DNA of 44,822 bases from Enterobacter sp. R1(2018) (GTDB taxonomy: Bacteria > Pseudomonadota > Gammaproteobacteria > Enterobacterales > Enterobacteriaceae). A program made the translations under genes and the position numbers. Of this stretch, positions 8,404 to 19,614 are shown in pieces. The notes under the pieces were generated by a model that was given only the letters and a program-made list of their open reading frames with translations, was not told the origin of the DNA and did not search any database. The DNA lies in the NCBI RefSeq assembly GCF_003628475.1, contig NZ_RCAA01000019.1, forward strand, positions 101,502 through 146,323. The letters are read 5' to 3'. Numbering within the stretch: the first letter of the stretch is position 1; every line of letters begins with the position of its first letter.

Positions 8404-10659
8404 ATGCATTTTGCGACCTGGTACAACAAACATAAAAATAACTGGTGGGCGCTGCCCCTGATACTGCCGACATTCATGCTGCCGCTGGCCGTATGGTTTA
8501 ATGCCAATACGCTGCTGGAAGGTGGGCGCGTATTTCTCGTCTATATGCCGCTTGGCCTGCTGTCGGCTTTCATCATGGTGTTCGGCTGGGCCGCTTTGCC
8601 GGGTATCGTCCTCGCGCTTGTTATTCGCTATCTCCCGCTGAAAGGGGAGATAGTCACCATGCTTGCCATCGTCCATTTTCTTTTGCCGCTGTCGCTGAGC
8701 TTTGCCGCTTATCGCGTCTTCGTTCCACGTCGCTACGCCGTAATGTTCGGTTTTATTCCGCTGACGCTGCCGCGCATGTTCTGGCTGGTGCTGGTGAATT
8801 CCGCGATTTTCCTTTTTATTTATCAAATCGGTCTGTTCTTCGGCTGGTACGATCCCCTGTTGAGCATGGTTTCGGAAAACCCGCTCCATCCGCGCACGCT
8901 GATAAATTTCCAGGCAGTATTAGTCGGCACTTTAACCGGTATGCCTTTTTTCTATTTCATCATCCGAATGATTAGAAACCCGCACTTTGTTTTTACCTTT
9001 TTGTCCCGGATGCGCGGACAGGTGCAGAAGGGGGTGACGAAAACCGAAGTGGCGCTCTGGCTTGGGCTGATGGCGCTGTTGGTAAATCTGCTCCTGCTGC
9101 CGCTTGGCGATTCCACCTCTATTTTCAGAACGGATTATACGCTGACGCTCATTTTGCCGGTGATGCTATGGGGCGCCATGCGGTTCGGCTTCCTGTTTGT
9201 TACCAACGTCTGGACCATCATCCTGATTATTTTGTGCAGCGGATTTCATAACTATTTACCGTCGGAAATGGGGTTTCAGCTTCATCTGGCCATCGCTTCT
9301 TCCTGCTACGCGATATTTTCAATAACGATTTACATGATGGCTTCGGTAACCACGCGCCAGCGCTATCTACACGCTAAGGCCCATCGGGCCGCCTTCACCG
9401 ATCCCATTATCCAGATGCCTAACTTGCGGGCCCTTAACCGCGATATTGGACGTCATCCCTGGTCCGCGCTCGCTTTTTTGTGTATTCCCGAGCTGGAATT
9501 GCTGGGAAGAAATTACGGCGTGCTTTTACGTATTCAGTACAAACAGCAGCTGGGTGAGTATTTGCGCCAGATTCTTATCGCCGATGAAAAAATTTACCAT
9601 CTCTCCGGGCATGATTTGGTCCTGAGATTAAATTACGAGTCGCACGAGGAGCGTATTGAAGCCCTGGATCGGCGCATCAAGCAGTTCCGCTTTATGTGGG
9701 ACGGCATGCCGCTTCAGCCGCAGGTCGGCATTAGCTACTGTTACGTCAGGCAGCCGGTGTCCCATCTGTATCTTCTGCTGGGAGAGCTCAGCACGATGGC
9801 CGAGCTTTCGCTAACCACCTACCATCCTGAAAACCTACAGCAGCAGGGCTCAGTTCAGGTTCAGAAGATGGTTAAAAGCAAGGTTGCGATGATGAACCGC
9901 CTGCAGAATGCGCTGGACTGCGGCAATTTCATTTTGATGGCGCAGCGTATCGCCGGCATGCGCGGTGATTCTTATCATGAAATATTGCTGCGCATGAAGG
10001 GCGATGAGGGCGAGCTGCTTACGCCGGACAGCTTTTTATCCGTCGCGCATGAATTTGGCCTGTCGTCGAGGATTGACCATTGGGTACTCGAAGCCACGCT
10101 GCAGTTTATGGATCGCAGCCGTGAACGGCTTCCCGGCTGCCGCTTTGCTATCAATCTGACGCCCGCTTCCGTGAGCCGCGCGCAGCTGCCATCGGAGATC
10201 AAACTGCTGCTCAAAAAATACAACATCGAGCCGTGGCAGCTCATTTTTGAGGTAACGGAAAGCAACTCGCTGCTCAATTTAGATCAGGCCAACAGGACGC
10301 TCAACGCGCTTCAGCGCATGGGTTGTCGGGTGGCTATCGATGATTTTGGCACGGGCTACGCCAGCTATGCGCGCCTGAAGGAGATCAGTGCCGATATATT
10401 AAAAATCGACGGCAGCTTTATTCGCACCCTGCTGACCAGCAGCCTGGATTACCAGATTGTGGAATCTATCTGCCAGCTGGCAAGAATGAAAAAAATGCAG
10501 GTCGTAGCTGAATACGTCGAAAGCGAGGAGCTGAAGGCGGCGGTGCAACGCCTCGGTATTGATTACATGCAGGGCTTTTTGATTGGCTATCCGCAGCCGC
10601 TGGCATCGCTATCAGGTACGGTTGAAGATGACATTACCGAGGGCGGAGCAGCGTTTTAG
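8404..10659 (+). CDS. pdeF: Anaerobic cyclic-di-GMP phosphodiesterase (YfgF/PdeF)
   Basis: A 751-residue inner-membrane enzyme expected to hydrolyse c-di-GMP, against about 747 residues in E. coli. Residues 1-310 hold eight or more hydrophobic segments forming a MASE1-like sensory region. A degenerate GGDEF domain follows (about 340-480); its signature is replaced by SGHDL, so it should not make c-di-GMP. The EAL domain occupies the last 250 residues. Its signature reads EIL, as in E. coli YfgF, and the metal and catalytic motifs FEVTESN, IDDFGTGYASYARLK, LKIDGSFIR and VVAEYVE are intact. The gene sits behind a perfect FNR site, matching the known anaerobic role. It converges on ppx with 20 bases between stops. 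Confidence 0.95.
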   Translation: MHFATWYNKHKNNWWALPLILPTFMLPLAVWFNANTLLEGGRVFLVYMPLGLLSAFIMVFGWAALPGIVLALVIRYLPLKGEIVTMLAIVHFLLPLSLSFAAYRVFVPRRYAVMFGFIPLTLPRMFWLVLVNSAIFLFIYQIGLFFGWYDPLLSMVSENPLHPRTLINFQAVLVGTLTGMPFFYFIIRMIRNPHFVFTFLSRMRGQVQKGVTKTEVALWLGLMALLVNLLLLPLGDSTSIFRTDYTLTLILPVMLWGAMRFGFLFVTNVWTIILIILCSGFHNYLPSEMGFQLHLAIASSCYAIFSITIYMMASVTTRQRYLHAKAHRAAFTDPIIQMPNLRALNRDIGRHPWSALAFLCIPELELLGRNYGVLLRIQYKQQLGEYLRQILIADEKIYHLSGHDLVLRLNYESHEERIEALDRRIKQFRFMWDGMPLQPQVGISYCYVRQPVSHLYLLLGELSTMAELSLTTYHPENLQQQGSVQVQKMVKSKVAMMNRLQNALDCGNFILMAQRIAGMRGDSYHEILLRMKGDEGELLTPDSFLSVAHEFGLSSRIDHWVLEATLQFMDRSRERLPGCRFAINLTPASVSRAQLPSEIKLLLKKYNIEPWQLIFEVTESNSLLNLDQANRTLNALQRMGCRVAIDDFGTGYASYARLKEISADILKIDGSFIRTLLTSSLDYQIVESICQLARMKKMQVVAEYVESEELKAAVQRLGIDYMQGFLIGYPQPLASLSGTVEDDITEGGAAF

Positions 10660-10679
10660 CGCCGTCCGCCGCAGGAGAT

Positions 10680-12221
10680 TCAGGCCGCGATTATCGGGCT
10701 TGCCTCTTCTTCTATCCTGAGCTTCCAGCCGGGCGTGTTGTCCCAGTAGTGCTGCTCGCGTTCCAGGTCGAGCAGCACCAGCGTGTTCTGGCTGAACCAG
10801 TCGTACGGGAAACGTAGCGTCCAGTGGTTCTCTTCGGTTTCCAGCACCAGCGTAGGCGGAGTGGTAGTGGCCTGCCGTTGATTGTTGAGCAGCACGCCCA
10901 GACGCAAAATCTGAATCAGCGGCAGAAACTGTTTTTTCTTAAACAGCGTGAAGCGTGGCAGATCGTCAATTTTAATGCCCTTGCGGTGATAACGAACCAG
11001 CGAAGCGATAAGCATCTGCTGCTCCTGATTAAAACCGGGTAGGTTGCTGTGCTGCAGAATATAGGCCGAGTGGCGGTGCAGGCCGCTGTGGTTAATATTC
11101 AGCCCCACCTCATGCAGCATGGCGGACCATTTTAGCAGCGCGGCCATCTGCGGGTTGGCAAGCTTCGGGTTCTGCGCTTCCCACTGCTGATAAATATGCT
11201 CGGTGGTTTCCAGTACGCGCCTGGCCTGATCGCTATCGATGTGATACTGCTCCGCAAGGCTTTGCGCGGTACGAATGCGGATATCCTGATGGCGGAAACG
11301 GCCTTCCATTTCGTAGAGCACGCCTTCGCGCAGCGCGCCGTCGGACAGGCGCAGCTCGCGAATTGCCAGCGAATCGAATACGCCGCACAAAATAGCCAGC
11401 CCGGGAACAAAGACGGCTTTACGCTCCTCGGATAAGCCCGGCAGGCTCATCGAGCCGAAGCTTTTAAATTTCAGCACCTCGTCGCGCAGCATTTCCAGCC
11501 GCTCGGGCGTAATAATGCCGTTCTTCTCCCCCATATTGACCAGCACCTCATGCGCGGCCTTGATGGTGCCGGAAGCGCCCATCGCGACGTTCCAGCCCTG
11601 CAGGCGGTATTGCCAGGAAAGGTTCTCCAGCTTTTGTACCGCCGCCAGACGCGCGCGCCTGAAATTTTCGGGCGAGATCGCGCCTTGCGGGAAGAAATTC
11701 TGCCCGAAGCTCACGCAGCCCATGCGGCGGCTTTCAACCAGGATCGGCTCAAAATCTTCGCCGATCACCAGCTCGGTGGAGCCGCCGCCGATGTCGATAA
11801 CCAGCTTGCGGCCTTTTTCCGGCTGCGTGTGCTCAACGCCCATAAAAATCAGGCGCGCCTCTTCGTTGCCGGGAATAATTTCAATCGGATAGGGGATAAC
11901 CTGCTCGGCGCGTTTAAGAAACACCTCTGCGTTGACCGCCTCGCGCAGGCTGTGCGTGCCCACAATACAGACGTTCTCCGCGGCAAAACCCTGCAGGCGC
12001 TCGGCAAACAGCGCCAGGCATGAAAGGCCGCGCTCCATCGCCTCTTCGCTTAGCTCGTTCTGGGCGTTCAGCCCGTCCGCAAGGTGAACGCGTTGCTTTA
12101 AGCGCCCGATAATTTGCATCGCGCCGTCAACCACACGGGCAATAACCATGTGGAAACTATTGGAACCGAGATCGACCGCAGCAAACTCCTGCGGCCGTGG
12201 GGCATGTTTTTTTATCGGCAT
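10680..12221 (-). CDS. ppx: Exopolyphosphatase
   Basis: Ppx releases phosphate from the ends of polyphosphate chains. The product is 513 residues, the E. coli length. The actin-like ASKHA fold is shown by [17 protein letters not shown] near the N-terminus and by the phosphate loop [15 protein letters not shown]. The C-terminal half is an HD-like helical domain ([22 protein letters not shown]). The ATG at 12221 is chosen because the protein then begins [20 protein letters not shown] like its homologues. The longer reading frame upstream overlaps the end of ppk. It is the distal gene of ppk-ppx, with a four-base gap to the ppk stop, so the synthesising and degrading enzymes are translated from one message. 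Confidence 0.97.
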   Translation of the reverse strand: MPIKKHAPRPQEFAAVDLGSNSFHMVIARVVDGAMQIIGRLKQRVHLADGLNAQNELSEEAMERGLSCLALFAERLQGFAAENVCIVGTHSLREAVNAEVFLKRAEQVIPYPIEIIPGNEEARLIFMGVEHTQPEKGRKLVIDIGGGSTELVIGEDFEPILVESRRMGCVSFGQNFFPQGAISPENFRRARLAAVQKLENLSWQYRLQGWNVAMGASGTIKAAHEVLVNMGEKNGIITPERLEMLRDEVLKFKSFGSMSLPGLSEERKAVFVPGLAILCGVFDSLAIRELRLSDGALREGVLYEMEGRFRHQDIRIRTAQSLAEQYHIDSDQARRVLETTEHIYQQWEAQNPKLANPQMAALLKWSAMLHEVGLNINHSGLHRHSAYILQHSNLPGFNQEQQMLIASLVRYHRKGIKIDDLPRFTLFKKKQFLPLIQILRLGVLLNNQRQATTTPPTLVLETEENHWTLRFPYDWFSQNTLVLLDLEREQHYWDNTPGWKLRIEEEASPIIAA

Positions 12222-12225
12222 AGCG

Positions 12226-14286
12226 TTAGTCAGGTTGTTCCAGAGATTTAATGTAATCGTAAATCGCCAGCTGCGAGCGCACCTTACGGCGGTTGCCTCG
12301 CGGCACATAGCGGTTACTCAGTTCTTTGTCGAGATAGCGCGCTTTCACGGTATCGCTAAACAGAATGTCGATAATATCCAGCACCCGCTGCCGCAGGCGC
12401 GGGTCAAGAATGGCAACGGCGACTTCAATACGGTAATCAATGTTGCGCGTCATCCAGTCTGCGGAGGAGAGATAGACCTTTTTATCGCCGCCGTTTTCAA
12501 ACACATAGACGCGATCGTGTTCCAGATAACGGTCGACGATGCTGATAACGCGAATGTTATCGCTGATGCCCTCAAGATTTGGAATTAAAGAGCACATGCC
12601 GCGCACCAGCAAATTGACCTTAATGCCCGAGCTTGAGGCAGCATATAACCTGTCGACCAGGCCTTTATCAACCAGATTATTCAGTTTGAGCGTAATGCCC
12701 GCGGGCAGGCCGTTTTGCGCATTGGCGATTTCACGATCCACCAAATCGTAAAGCAGGCGACGCGAGTTTTGCGGCGAGACCATCAGATACTCGAAGGTCA
12801 CCGGGCGATAGGGATTTTCAATAAAGTTAAACACCCGGCGCACTTCGTTGGTGATGCGCGCGTCGGCGGTCAGTAACGAATAGTCGGTGTAGAGACGAGC
12901 CGTTTTCTCATTAAAGTTGCCGGTGCCGATATGCGCGTAACGTACCACTTCATCGCCTTCCTTACGCGAAATAAGGAACAGCTTGGCGTGGATTTTCAGG
13001 CCCGGCGCGGAGAAGATGACGTGCACGCCCGCTTCCGTCAGGCGCTTCGCCCAGTGGATGTTGGCCTCTTCGTCGAAACGCGCCTGCAGCTCAACGACGA
13101 CGGTGACTTTTTTGCCGTTGTGCGCCGCGTGAATCATTGATTCGATAATGCGGGAGTCTTTCGCTACGCGGTAGATATTGATTTTAATGGCCAGCACGCT
13201 CGGGTCGAACGACGCCTGGCGCAGCAGCTCCAGCACGTGCTCAAAAGTGTGGTACGGGTAGTAAAGCAGCACGTCGCGATTGCGAATGGCGTCAAAGCCG
13301 TTGCGGAACTTATCGAACCAGAGATGGCGCAGGCGCGGCAGCGGTTTATTCACCAGGTTGGCTTTGCCGACGTTGGGAAAATTGATGAAATCTTTAAAGT
13401 TGTGGTAACGGCCGCCCGGAATAATGGAATCGTAGTTGGTGATGGTCAGCTTATTGCGCAGCATTTCGACCATCGCGTCGGGCATATCGCGCTGATAGAC
13501 AAAGCGTACCGGCTCGGCGGTAAGACGCTGCTTCAGGCTTGAGGACATCAGTTCGAGCAGGCTGGATTCCATTTCGGTCACCAGATCGTATTCCGCGTCG
13601 CGGGTCATTTTCATTGAGTAAGCGTTCAGCGAATCGTAGTCGAAGAAGCCTTTGAAAATGTCGTCCAGGCAGTAGCGCAGAATATTGTCCAGCAGGATCA
13701 TTGGTTTACGGCGGCGCGGCGCTTCCGGCGGCAGATTCACAAAGCGCGGCACCTTATCGGACGGGATCTCCAGCAGGGCGTAGCGGATATCGTCGCCGCG
13801 GATAATCTCCACCGCCAGATAGGTGTAATCGTCCTTCAGGAACTGCACCAGGTCGGTGTCACGGTTGATAAGAATGGGCGTGATGTGCTGCCGCAGATAG
13901 TGTTTAAAGTAGTGGCGCAGCCATTTTTGTTGATTTTCAGAAAGCTGGCGTTCGTTAATCAGGAATATCTGGTTACGGGCCATCTCCAGCAGCAGATCGT
14001 TATACAGCCCGTCGAATTCCTGGTCGGCTTTCAGCACCCGGGCCTGGATTTTATTCAGCAGATGACGCGAGTTGGGCGCGGTTCCCTGTTCTTCACTGAT
14101 CAGAATGCGCCGTTTCAGTTCGGCGAAACGTACCTTGTAAAACTCATCAAGGTTATTCGAATAGATGCCGAGAAAACGCATTCTTTCAATCAGCGGATTG
14201 AGTTTATCCGCCGCTTCCTGCAGTACGCGTTCGTTAAAAGATAACCAGCTCAGTTCTTTTTCGATATACAACTTATCCTGACCCAT
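12226..14286 (-). CDS. ppk: Polyphosphate kinase 1
   Basis: Ppk polymerises the gamma-phosphate of ATP into inorganic polyphosphate at the membrane and is needed in stress and stationary phase. The product is 686 residues (E. coli 688). The N domain begins [19 protein letters not shown]. The two phospholipase-D-like catalytic domains include [28 protein letters not shown] and the autophosphorylated-histidine segment [20 protein letters not shown]. The second domain carries [18 protein letters not shown]. The gene starts ATG and heads the ppk-ppx operon, downstream of the purN terminators. I could not see a convincing Pho box. Confidence 0.98.
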   Translation of the reverse strand: MGQDKLYIEKELSWLSFNERVLQEAADKLNPLIERMRFLGIYSNNLDEFYKVRFAELKRRILISEEQGTAPNSRHLLNKIQARVLKADQEFDGLYNDLLLEMARNQIFLINERQLSENQQKWLRHYFKHYLRQHITPILINRDTDLVQFLKDDYTYLAVEIIRGDDIRYALLEIPSDKVPRFVNLPPEAPRRRKPMILLDNILRYCLDDIFKGFFDYDSLNAYSMKMTRDAEYDLVTEMESSLLELMSSSLKQRLTAEPVRFVYQRDMPDAMVEMLRNKLTITNYDSIIPGGRYHNFKDFINFPNVGKANLVNKPLPRLRHLWFDKFRNGFDAIRNRDVLLYYPYHTFEHVLELLRQASFDPSVLAIKINIYRVAKDSRIIESMIHAAHNGKKVTVVVELQARFDEEANIHWAKRLTEAGVHVIFSAPGLKIHAKLFLISRKEGDEVVRYAHIGTGNFNEKTARLYTDYSLLTADARITNEVRRVFNFIENPYRPVTFEYLMVSPQNSRRLLYDLVDREIANAQNGLPAGITLKLNNLVDKGLVDRLYAASSSGIKVNLLVRGMCSLIPNLEGISDNIRVISIVDRYLEHDRVYVFENGGDKKVYLSSADWMTRNIDYRIEVAVAILDPRLRQRVLDIIDILFSDTVKARYLDKELSNRYVPRGNRRKVRSQLAIYDYIKSLEQPD

Positions 14287-14409
14287 TAGCCCTCACTTCC
14301 GTTTTCGCAGACGTTAAAATGCCGTCACGCCGGCCATTATGGCGAGCTTTGGCCGGGAATGTCCAACGGCACAGGTCAAAGTATGGCTTTTGGTCGCGCT
14401 GAAGGTAAA

Positions 14410-14453
14410 GCCTCCTGCAAGGGAGGCATTAAAAAAGGGGCCGCAGCCCCTTA
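14410..14453 (-). terminator. Tandem rho-independent terminators of purMN
   Basis: Read on the minus strand, a stem of AAGGGGC.. /..GCCCCTT (14435-14453) runs into six T residues at 14431-14436. A second stem, GCCTCC/GGAGGC, follows at 14410-14428 with a short T run. Both lie between the purN stop and ppk. Confidence 0.85.
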
Positions 14454-14457
14454 ATAC

Positions 14458-15098
14458 CTATTCTTCTGCCGCATGTCCCTGCGGGGGAAGCACTTTTCCA
14501 TCAAGCCAGGCCGCGTTATCGCGCATCTCAAGCCGTCCGTCCATAAACCAGCTGATAACCAGCGGGTAGATGGCGTGTTCCTGGTGCTGCACGCGCGCGG
14601 TGATGTCGTCTTCGTCATCTCCTGCAAAGACGGGAATTTTAGCCTGTAAAATTACCGGGCCGCCGTCCAGTTCGTCCGTGACGAAATGAACCGAGGTGCC
14701 GTGCTCTTCATCACCGTTATCCAGCACCTGACGGTGGGTATACAGGCCCGGGTATTTCGGCAGCAAAGAAGGGTGGATATTGATCAGACGGCCGGAGTAA
14801 TGCGCCACGAATGCCGGGCTGAGGATGCGCATGTAGCCGGCGAGCACCACCAGATCCGGAGCGTAGGCGTCGATCTCGTGCATTAATTCACGATCGAAAG
14901 CCGCGCGGTCGGCAAACTGGCTGGCGGTGAGCGCATGGGCCGGGATCCCGGCTTCGCGCGCGCGCTCAAGGCCGAACGCGTCGGCCTTGTTGCTGAACAC
15001 CGCCGAAAGGGTGCCGTTAATCTTTTTCGATTTACAGGCATCGATAATCGCCTGAAGATTGCTTCCGTTACCGGAAACCAGCACCACAATGTGTTTCA

Positions 15099-15099
<1 letters not shown>
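14458..15099 (-). CDS. purN: Phosphoribosylglycinamide formyltransferase 1
   Basis: PurN transfers a formyl group from 10-formyltetrahydrofolate to GAR in step three of purine synthesis. The product is 213 residues (E. coli 212). The N-terminal glycine-rich loop is VVLVSGNGSNLQAII. The active-site motif is GRLINIHPSLLPKYPG, with catalytic Asn and His, followed by HGTSVHFV and DGGPVILQ, which supplies the Asp. The ATG at 15099 is chosen: it overlaps the purM stop in a TGATG junction, implying coupled translation. A GTG one codon upstream is possible and would add one residue. Confidence 0.96.
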
Positions 15100-16139
<1,040 letters not shown>

Positions 16140-16178
16140 TCAAGTTCCATCGGTTGGCCTGGAATAAAAATCGCGGCA

Positions 16179-16184
16179 ATTCTA
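16179..16184 (-). promoter_or_regulatory. Predicted purMN -10 element
   Basis: On the minus strand the hexamer reads TAGAAT, one mismatch from consensus, 42 bases before the purM ATG. Its -35 region falls inside the PurR-type palindrome, which explains repression. Confidence 0.65.
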
Positions 16185-16191
16185 ACAGTGC

Positions 16192-16207
16192 AGGCAAACG
16201 TTTGCGA
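16192..16207. promoter_or_regulatory. PurR operator of purMN
   Basis: AGGCAAACGTTTGCGA carries a perfect 12-bp palindrome GCAAACGTTTGC and matches the PurR consensus at 13 of 16 positions. It covers the -35 region of the leftward purM promoter. Confidence 0.9.
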
Positions 16208-16260
16208 GCCTCTTGTGAAGCGGGAAGGAAGTTTGTTGCTCTCTACTCATTTGGGTTCGG

Positions 16261-16274
16261 TTGATCCCGATCAA
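16261..16274. promoter_or_regulatory. FNR-like palindrome between purM and upp
   Basis: TTGATCCCGATCAA matches the FNR consensus TTGATNNNNATCAA perfectly. Its centre is about 53 bases before the start site implied by the upp -10 element. That is not a standard activator position, so its function, if any, is uncertain. Confidence 0.5.
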
Positions 16275-16308
16275 CCCCAATACCGGTGGCTTCACTGCAA
16301 AAAAGCGG

Positions 16309-16314
16309 TATAAT
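16309..16314 (+). promoter_or_regulatory. upp-uraA promoter -10 element
   Basis: A perfect TATAAT hexamer lies 46 bases before the upp start. No good -35 hexamer is seen at 16-18 bases upstream. Confidence 0.7.
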
Positions 16315-16360
16315 CCGGCGATTTTTTTTGTGGTCGCCAACATCTCGGGGAGAAAGAGTT

Positions 16361-16987
16361 ATGAAGATCGTGGAAGTGAAACACCCACTCGTCAAACACA
16401 AGCTGGGCCTGATGCGTGAGCAGGACATCAGCACCAAGCGCTTTCGTGAACTCGCCTCTGAGGTTGGCAGCCTGCTGACTTACGAAGCTACCGCGGATCT
16501 GGAAACCGAAAAGGTCACTATCGAAGGCTGGAACGGCCCGGTAGAAATCGACCAGATCAAAGGTAAGAAAATTACCGTTGTGCCGATTCTGCGCGCCGGT
16601 TTAGGCATGATGGAAGGCGTGCTGGAAAATGTACCAAGCGCGCGTATCAGCGTGGTGGGCATTTACCGTAATGAAGAGACGCTCGAGCCGGTGCCTTACT
16701 TCCAGAAGCTGGTTTCCAATATCGAAGAGCGTATGGCGCTGGTGGTTGACCCAATGCTGGCGACCGGCGGTTCTATGATCGCCACTATCGACCTGCTGAA
16801 AAATGCGGGCTGCAGCAGCATTAAGGTGCTGGTGCTGGTCGCCGCGCCGGAAGGTATCGCCGCGCTGGAGAAAGCGCACCCGGACGTTGAGCTGTATACC
16901 GCTTCCATCGATCAGGCCCTTAACGAGCACGGATATATTATTCCAGGCCTCGGCGACGCCGGCGACAAGATATTTGGTACGAAATAA
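16361..16987 (+). CDS. upp: Uracil phosphoribosyltransferase
   Basis: Upp salvages uracil by joining it to PRPP to give UMP. The product is 208 residues, identical in length to E. coli. It begins [19 protein letters not shown]. The PRPP-binding loop is [19 protein letters not shown] and the uracil-binding C-terminal region is [17 protein letters not shown]. The ATG at 16361 is chosen on homology and on the GGGGAGAAAGAG Shine-Dalgarno region just before it; an upstream in-frame ATG lies in the promoter. It precedes the uracil permease uraA, so uptake and salvage are paired, although a terminator lies between them. Confidence 0.99.
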   Translation: MKIVEVKHPLVKHKLGLMREQDISTKRFRELASEVGSLLTYEATADLETEKVTIEGWNGPVEIDQIKGKKITVVPILRAGLGMMEGVLENVPSARISVVGIYRNEETLEPVPYFQKLVSNIEERMALVVDPMLATGGSMIATIDLLKNAGCSSIKVLVLVAAPEGIAALEKAHPDVELYTASIDQALNEHGYIIPGLGDAGDKIFGTK

Positions 16988-16993
16988 AAAAGT

Positions 16994-17021
16994 AGCCGAC
17001 TTCGAAAGTCGGCTTTTTTTT
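16994..17021 (+). terminator. Terminator between upp and uraA
   Basis: A 9-bp stem AGCCGACTT/AAGTCGGCT with a three-base loop is followed by eight T residues. It probably reduces rather than abolishes read-through into uraA, since no clear separate uraA promoter is seen. Confidence 0.92.
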
Positions 17022-17069
17022 GGTTTTTAAAACTCGTCGTTCGTAAAACAATACTCAGAGGAAAACAAC

Positions 17070-18356
17070 ATGACCCGCCGCGCTATCGGGGTAAGTGAAA
17101 GACCACCTTTATTGCAAACGATTCCGTTAAGTTTGCAGCATCTGTTCGCCATGTTTGGCGCCACCGTTCTGGTGCCGATTCTGTTCCATATTAACCCGGC
17201 GACCGTGCTGCTGTTCAACGGCATCGGAACGCTGCTGTATCTGTTTATTTGTAAAGGTAAAATTCCGGCTTATCTGGGTTCCAGCTTCGCCTTTATTTCA
17301 CCCGTGCTGCTGCTTTTGCCGCTGGGGTACGAAGTGGCGCTGGGCGGCTTTATCATGTGCGGCGTATTGTTCTGTATCGTGGCGCTGATCGTGAAAAAAG
17401 CGGGCACCGGCTGGCTGGACGTGATGTTCCCGCCGGCGGCGATGGGGGCAATCGTTGCGGTAATCGGCCTTGAGCTGGCGGGCGTTGCGGCAAATATGGC
17501 GGGCCTGCTGCCTGCGGAAGGCGCCGCTGCGGACTCCACCACCATCATTATTTCCCTGGTGACGCTTGCGGTAACCGTCTTCGGCTCCGTACTGTTCCGC
17601 GGTTTCCTGGCGATTATCCCGATTCTTATCGGCGTGCTGGCGGGCTACGCGCTCTCCTTCGCGATGGGCGTGGTGGACGTTACGCCAATCCGTGAGGCGC
17701 ACTGGTTCGCGCTGCCGACCTTCTACACGCCGCGCTTCGAATGGTTTGCTATCTTCACCATTTTGCCCGCGGCGCTGGTGGTCATCGCCGAGCATGTCGG
17801 TCACCTGGTGGTGACAGCGAACATCGTCAAGAAAGACCTGATTCGCGATCCGGGCCTGCATCGCTCAATGTTTGCCAACGGCGTTTCCACCATCTTCTCC
17901 GGTTTCTTCGGCTCCACGCCGAATACCACCTACGGTGAGAACATCGGCGTGATGGCCATAACGCGCGTTTATTCAACCTGGGTTATCGGCGGCGCGGCGA
18001 TCCTCGCCATTCTGCTTTCCTGCGTCGGCAAGCTGGCGGCGGCGATTCAGATCATCCCGGTTCCCGTGATGGGCGGCGTTTCGCTGCTGCTTTACGGCGT
18101 AATTGGCGCATCCGGTATTCGCGTGCTGATCGAATCTAAAGTCGACTATAGCAAGGCGCAAAACCTGATCCTGACCTCGGTAATCCTTATCATCGGCGTC
18201 AGCGGCGCGAAGGTACACATTGGCGCAGCCGAGCTTAAAGGCATGGCGCTGGCGACGATTGTCGGCGTCGGCCTGAGCCTGATCTTCAAAGTTATCAGCG
18301 TACTGCGTCCGGAAGAGGTGGTGCTGGACGCGCCTGAAAACGACGTAAAACCTTAG
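17070..18356 (+). CDS. uraA: Uracil:H+ symporter UraA
   Basis: UraA imports uracil with protons across the inner membrane. The product is 428 residues (E. coli 429) and consists almost wholly of hydrophobic segments, consistent with the 14-helix NCS2 fold. Family motifs include the start PPLLQTIPLSLQHLFAMFGA, the substrate-site segment VVIAEHVGHLVVTANI, and GSTPNTTYGENIGVMAITRVYS. The ATG follows an AGAGGA Shine-Dalgarno. Uracil is handed to Upp, encoded upstream. Confidence 0.98.
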   Translation: MTRRAIGVSERPPLLQTIPLSLQHLFAMFGATVLVPILFHINPATVLLFNGIGTLLYLFICKGKIPAYLGSSFAFISPVLLLLPLGYEVALGGFIMCGVLFCIVALIVKKAGTGWLDVMFPPAAMGAIVAVIGLELAGVAANMAGLLPAEGAAADSTTIIISLVTLAVTVFGSVLFRGFLAIIPILIGVLAGYALSFAMGVVDVTPIREAHWFALPTFYTPRFEWFAIFTILPAALVVIAEHVGHLVVTANIVKKDLIRDPGLHRSMFANGVSTIFSGFFGSTPNTTYGENIGVMAITRVYSTWVIGGAAILAILLSCVGKLAAAIQIIPVPVMGGVSLLLYGVIGASGIRVLIESKVDYSKAQNLILTSVILIIGVSGAKVHIGAAELKGMALATIVGVGLSLIFKVISVLRPEEVVLDAPENDVKP

Positions 18357-18456
18357 TTTTTCCCCTGCGCCGGGCGGCGTTCCCGCCCGGTTCTACAGCC
18401 CCTTAATTCTGTGATAGACTCTCAGCGTTTTTCTGCCTGTTATGGTTGAGGTACTT

Positions 18457-19158
18457 CTGAATACGCCGGCACAGCTTTCACTGCCACTCTATTTGCCTGA
18501 CGACGAAACGTTTTCCAGTTTCTGGCCGGGCGATAACCCTTCTCTACTCGCCGCCCTGCAGGCCGTGCTCCGTCAGGATCACAGCGGGTATATCTATTTC
18601 TGGTCGCGGGAAGGAGGCGGGCGCAGCCATTTGCTGCATGCCGCTTGTGCTGAACTGTCGCAAAGAGGCGAGGCGGTAGGCTATGTGCCGCTGGATAAAC
18701 GCACCTGGTTTGTGCCAGAAGTTCTGGACGGCATGGAGCAGCTTGCGCTTGTATGCATCGATAACATCGAATGTATCGCCGGCGATGAACCCTGGGAGAT
18801 GGCGCTTTTTAATCTCTATAACCGCATTCTGGAATCAGGCAAAACCCGTCTTCTTATTACCGGCGACAGGCCGCCGCGCCAGCTCAATCTGCAGCTGCCG
18901 GATCTCGCTTCGCGCCTCGACTGGGGGCAAATCTACCGGCTGCAGCCGCTGTCGGATGACGATAAGCTTCAGGCCCTGCAGCTACGCGCGCGCCAGCGCG
19001 GTTTTGAGCTGCCGGAGGACGTGGGCCGCTTCCTGCTCAAACGCCTCGACCGGGAAATGCGTACGCTGTTTATGACGCTCGATCAGCTCGATCGCGCCTC
19101 TATTACCGCGCAGCGCAAGCTGACTATTCCCTTTGTGAAAGAGATTCTGGGGCTTTAA
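18457..19158 (+). CDS. hda: DnaA inactivator Hda, probable CTG start
   Basis: Hda binds the DNA-loaded beta clamp and stimulates ATP hydrolysis by DnaA, which prevents re-initiation at oriC. The product is 233 residues with the CTG start, the E. coli length. The clamp-binding motif QLSLPL lies at residues 6-11. The AAA+ domain carries [14 protein letters not shown] (Walker A-like), [10 protein letters not shown] (Walker B) and the sensor segment [10 protein letters not shown]. The CTG at 18457 is chosen because GAGGT lies just ahead of it and the protein then begins with [18 protein letters not shown] as in E. coli, where CUG initiation has been reported. The in-frame ATG at 18442 would add five residues and lacks a Shine-Dalgarno. 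Confidence 0.92.
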   Translation: MNTPAQLSLPLYLPDDETFSSFWPGDNPSLLAALQAVLRQDHSGYIYFWSREGGGRSHLLHAACAELSQRGEAVGYVPLDKRTWFVPEVLDGMEQLALVCIDNIECIAGDEPWEMALFNLYNRILESGKTRLLITGDRPPRQLNLQLPDLASRLDWGQIYRLQPLSDDDKLQALQLRARQRGFELPEDVGRFLLKRLDREMRTLFMTLDQLDRASITAQRKLTIPFVKEILGL

Positions 19159-19163
19159 CCATG

Positions 19164-19195
19164 CGGTGGAGGGCGCTGGCGCTTATCCATCCTGC
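19164..19195. repeat. REP-like palindrome between hda and yfgD
   Basis: A GC-rich imperfect palindrome (GGTGGAGGGCGC.. /..GCGCTTATCCATCC) ends in the CTTATCC signature of enterobacterial REP elements. It lies between convergent gene ends. Confidence 0.6.
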
Positions 19196-19249
19196 GAAAA
19201 CACTGGCGCAGGCTGAAATAAGCGGCTGCGCCCCGACATTTCTTCCGCC

Positions 19250-19603
19250 TTACAAAATTTCCAGCACCGACTCGGGCGGCCGGCCGATACGCGCCTGGCC
19301 GTTCGCCACCACTATCGGACGTTCAATCAGCCTGGGGTGGTCAACCATCGCCTGAATCAGCTCATCTTCGCTTAAACCTGCATCCGCAAGGTTCAGCTCT
19401 TTATACAGATCTTCTTTCCGACGCATCAGGTCGCGGGCGCTTGCAAAGCCTAATTTGCCCAGCAGCGCTTTAATGGCCGCTGCGTCCGGAGGGGTGTCCA
19501 GATACAGCACAACGTCAGGCTCCGCGCCGTTTGCCTGCAACAGGCTTAGGGTTTCGCGGCTCTTTGAGCAGCGTGGATTGTGATAAAGGGTGACGGCGGA
19601 CAT
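19250..19603 (-). CDS. yfgD: ArsC-family thioredoxin-fold protein YfgD
   Basis: A 117-residue protein of the arsenate reductase (ArsC/Spx) family, similar to E. coli YfgD (119). The N-terminal YHNPRCSKSRETL carries the single conserved Cys of glutathione/glutaredoxin-dependent arsenate reductases. The conserved ERPIVVANGQARIGRPPE supplies the second ArsC signature. Whether it truly reduces arsenate is unknown; there are no ars resistance genes nearby. It follows bepA by 11 bases in the same direction and is likely co-transcribed with it. Confidence 0.93.
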   Translation of the reverse strand: MSAVTLYHNPRCSKSRETLSLLQANGAEPDVVLYLDTPPDAAAIKALLGKLGFASARDLMRRKEDLYKELNLADAGLSEDELIQAMVDHPRLIERPIVVANGQARIGRPPESVLEIL

Positions 19604-19614
19604 ATTAACTCCTG

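Noticed and set aside
14287-14409. A Pho box before ppk
   Set aside because: I looked for tandem CTGTCAT-type repeats and found none close enough to consensus to report.
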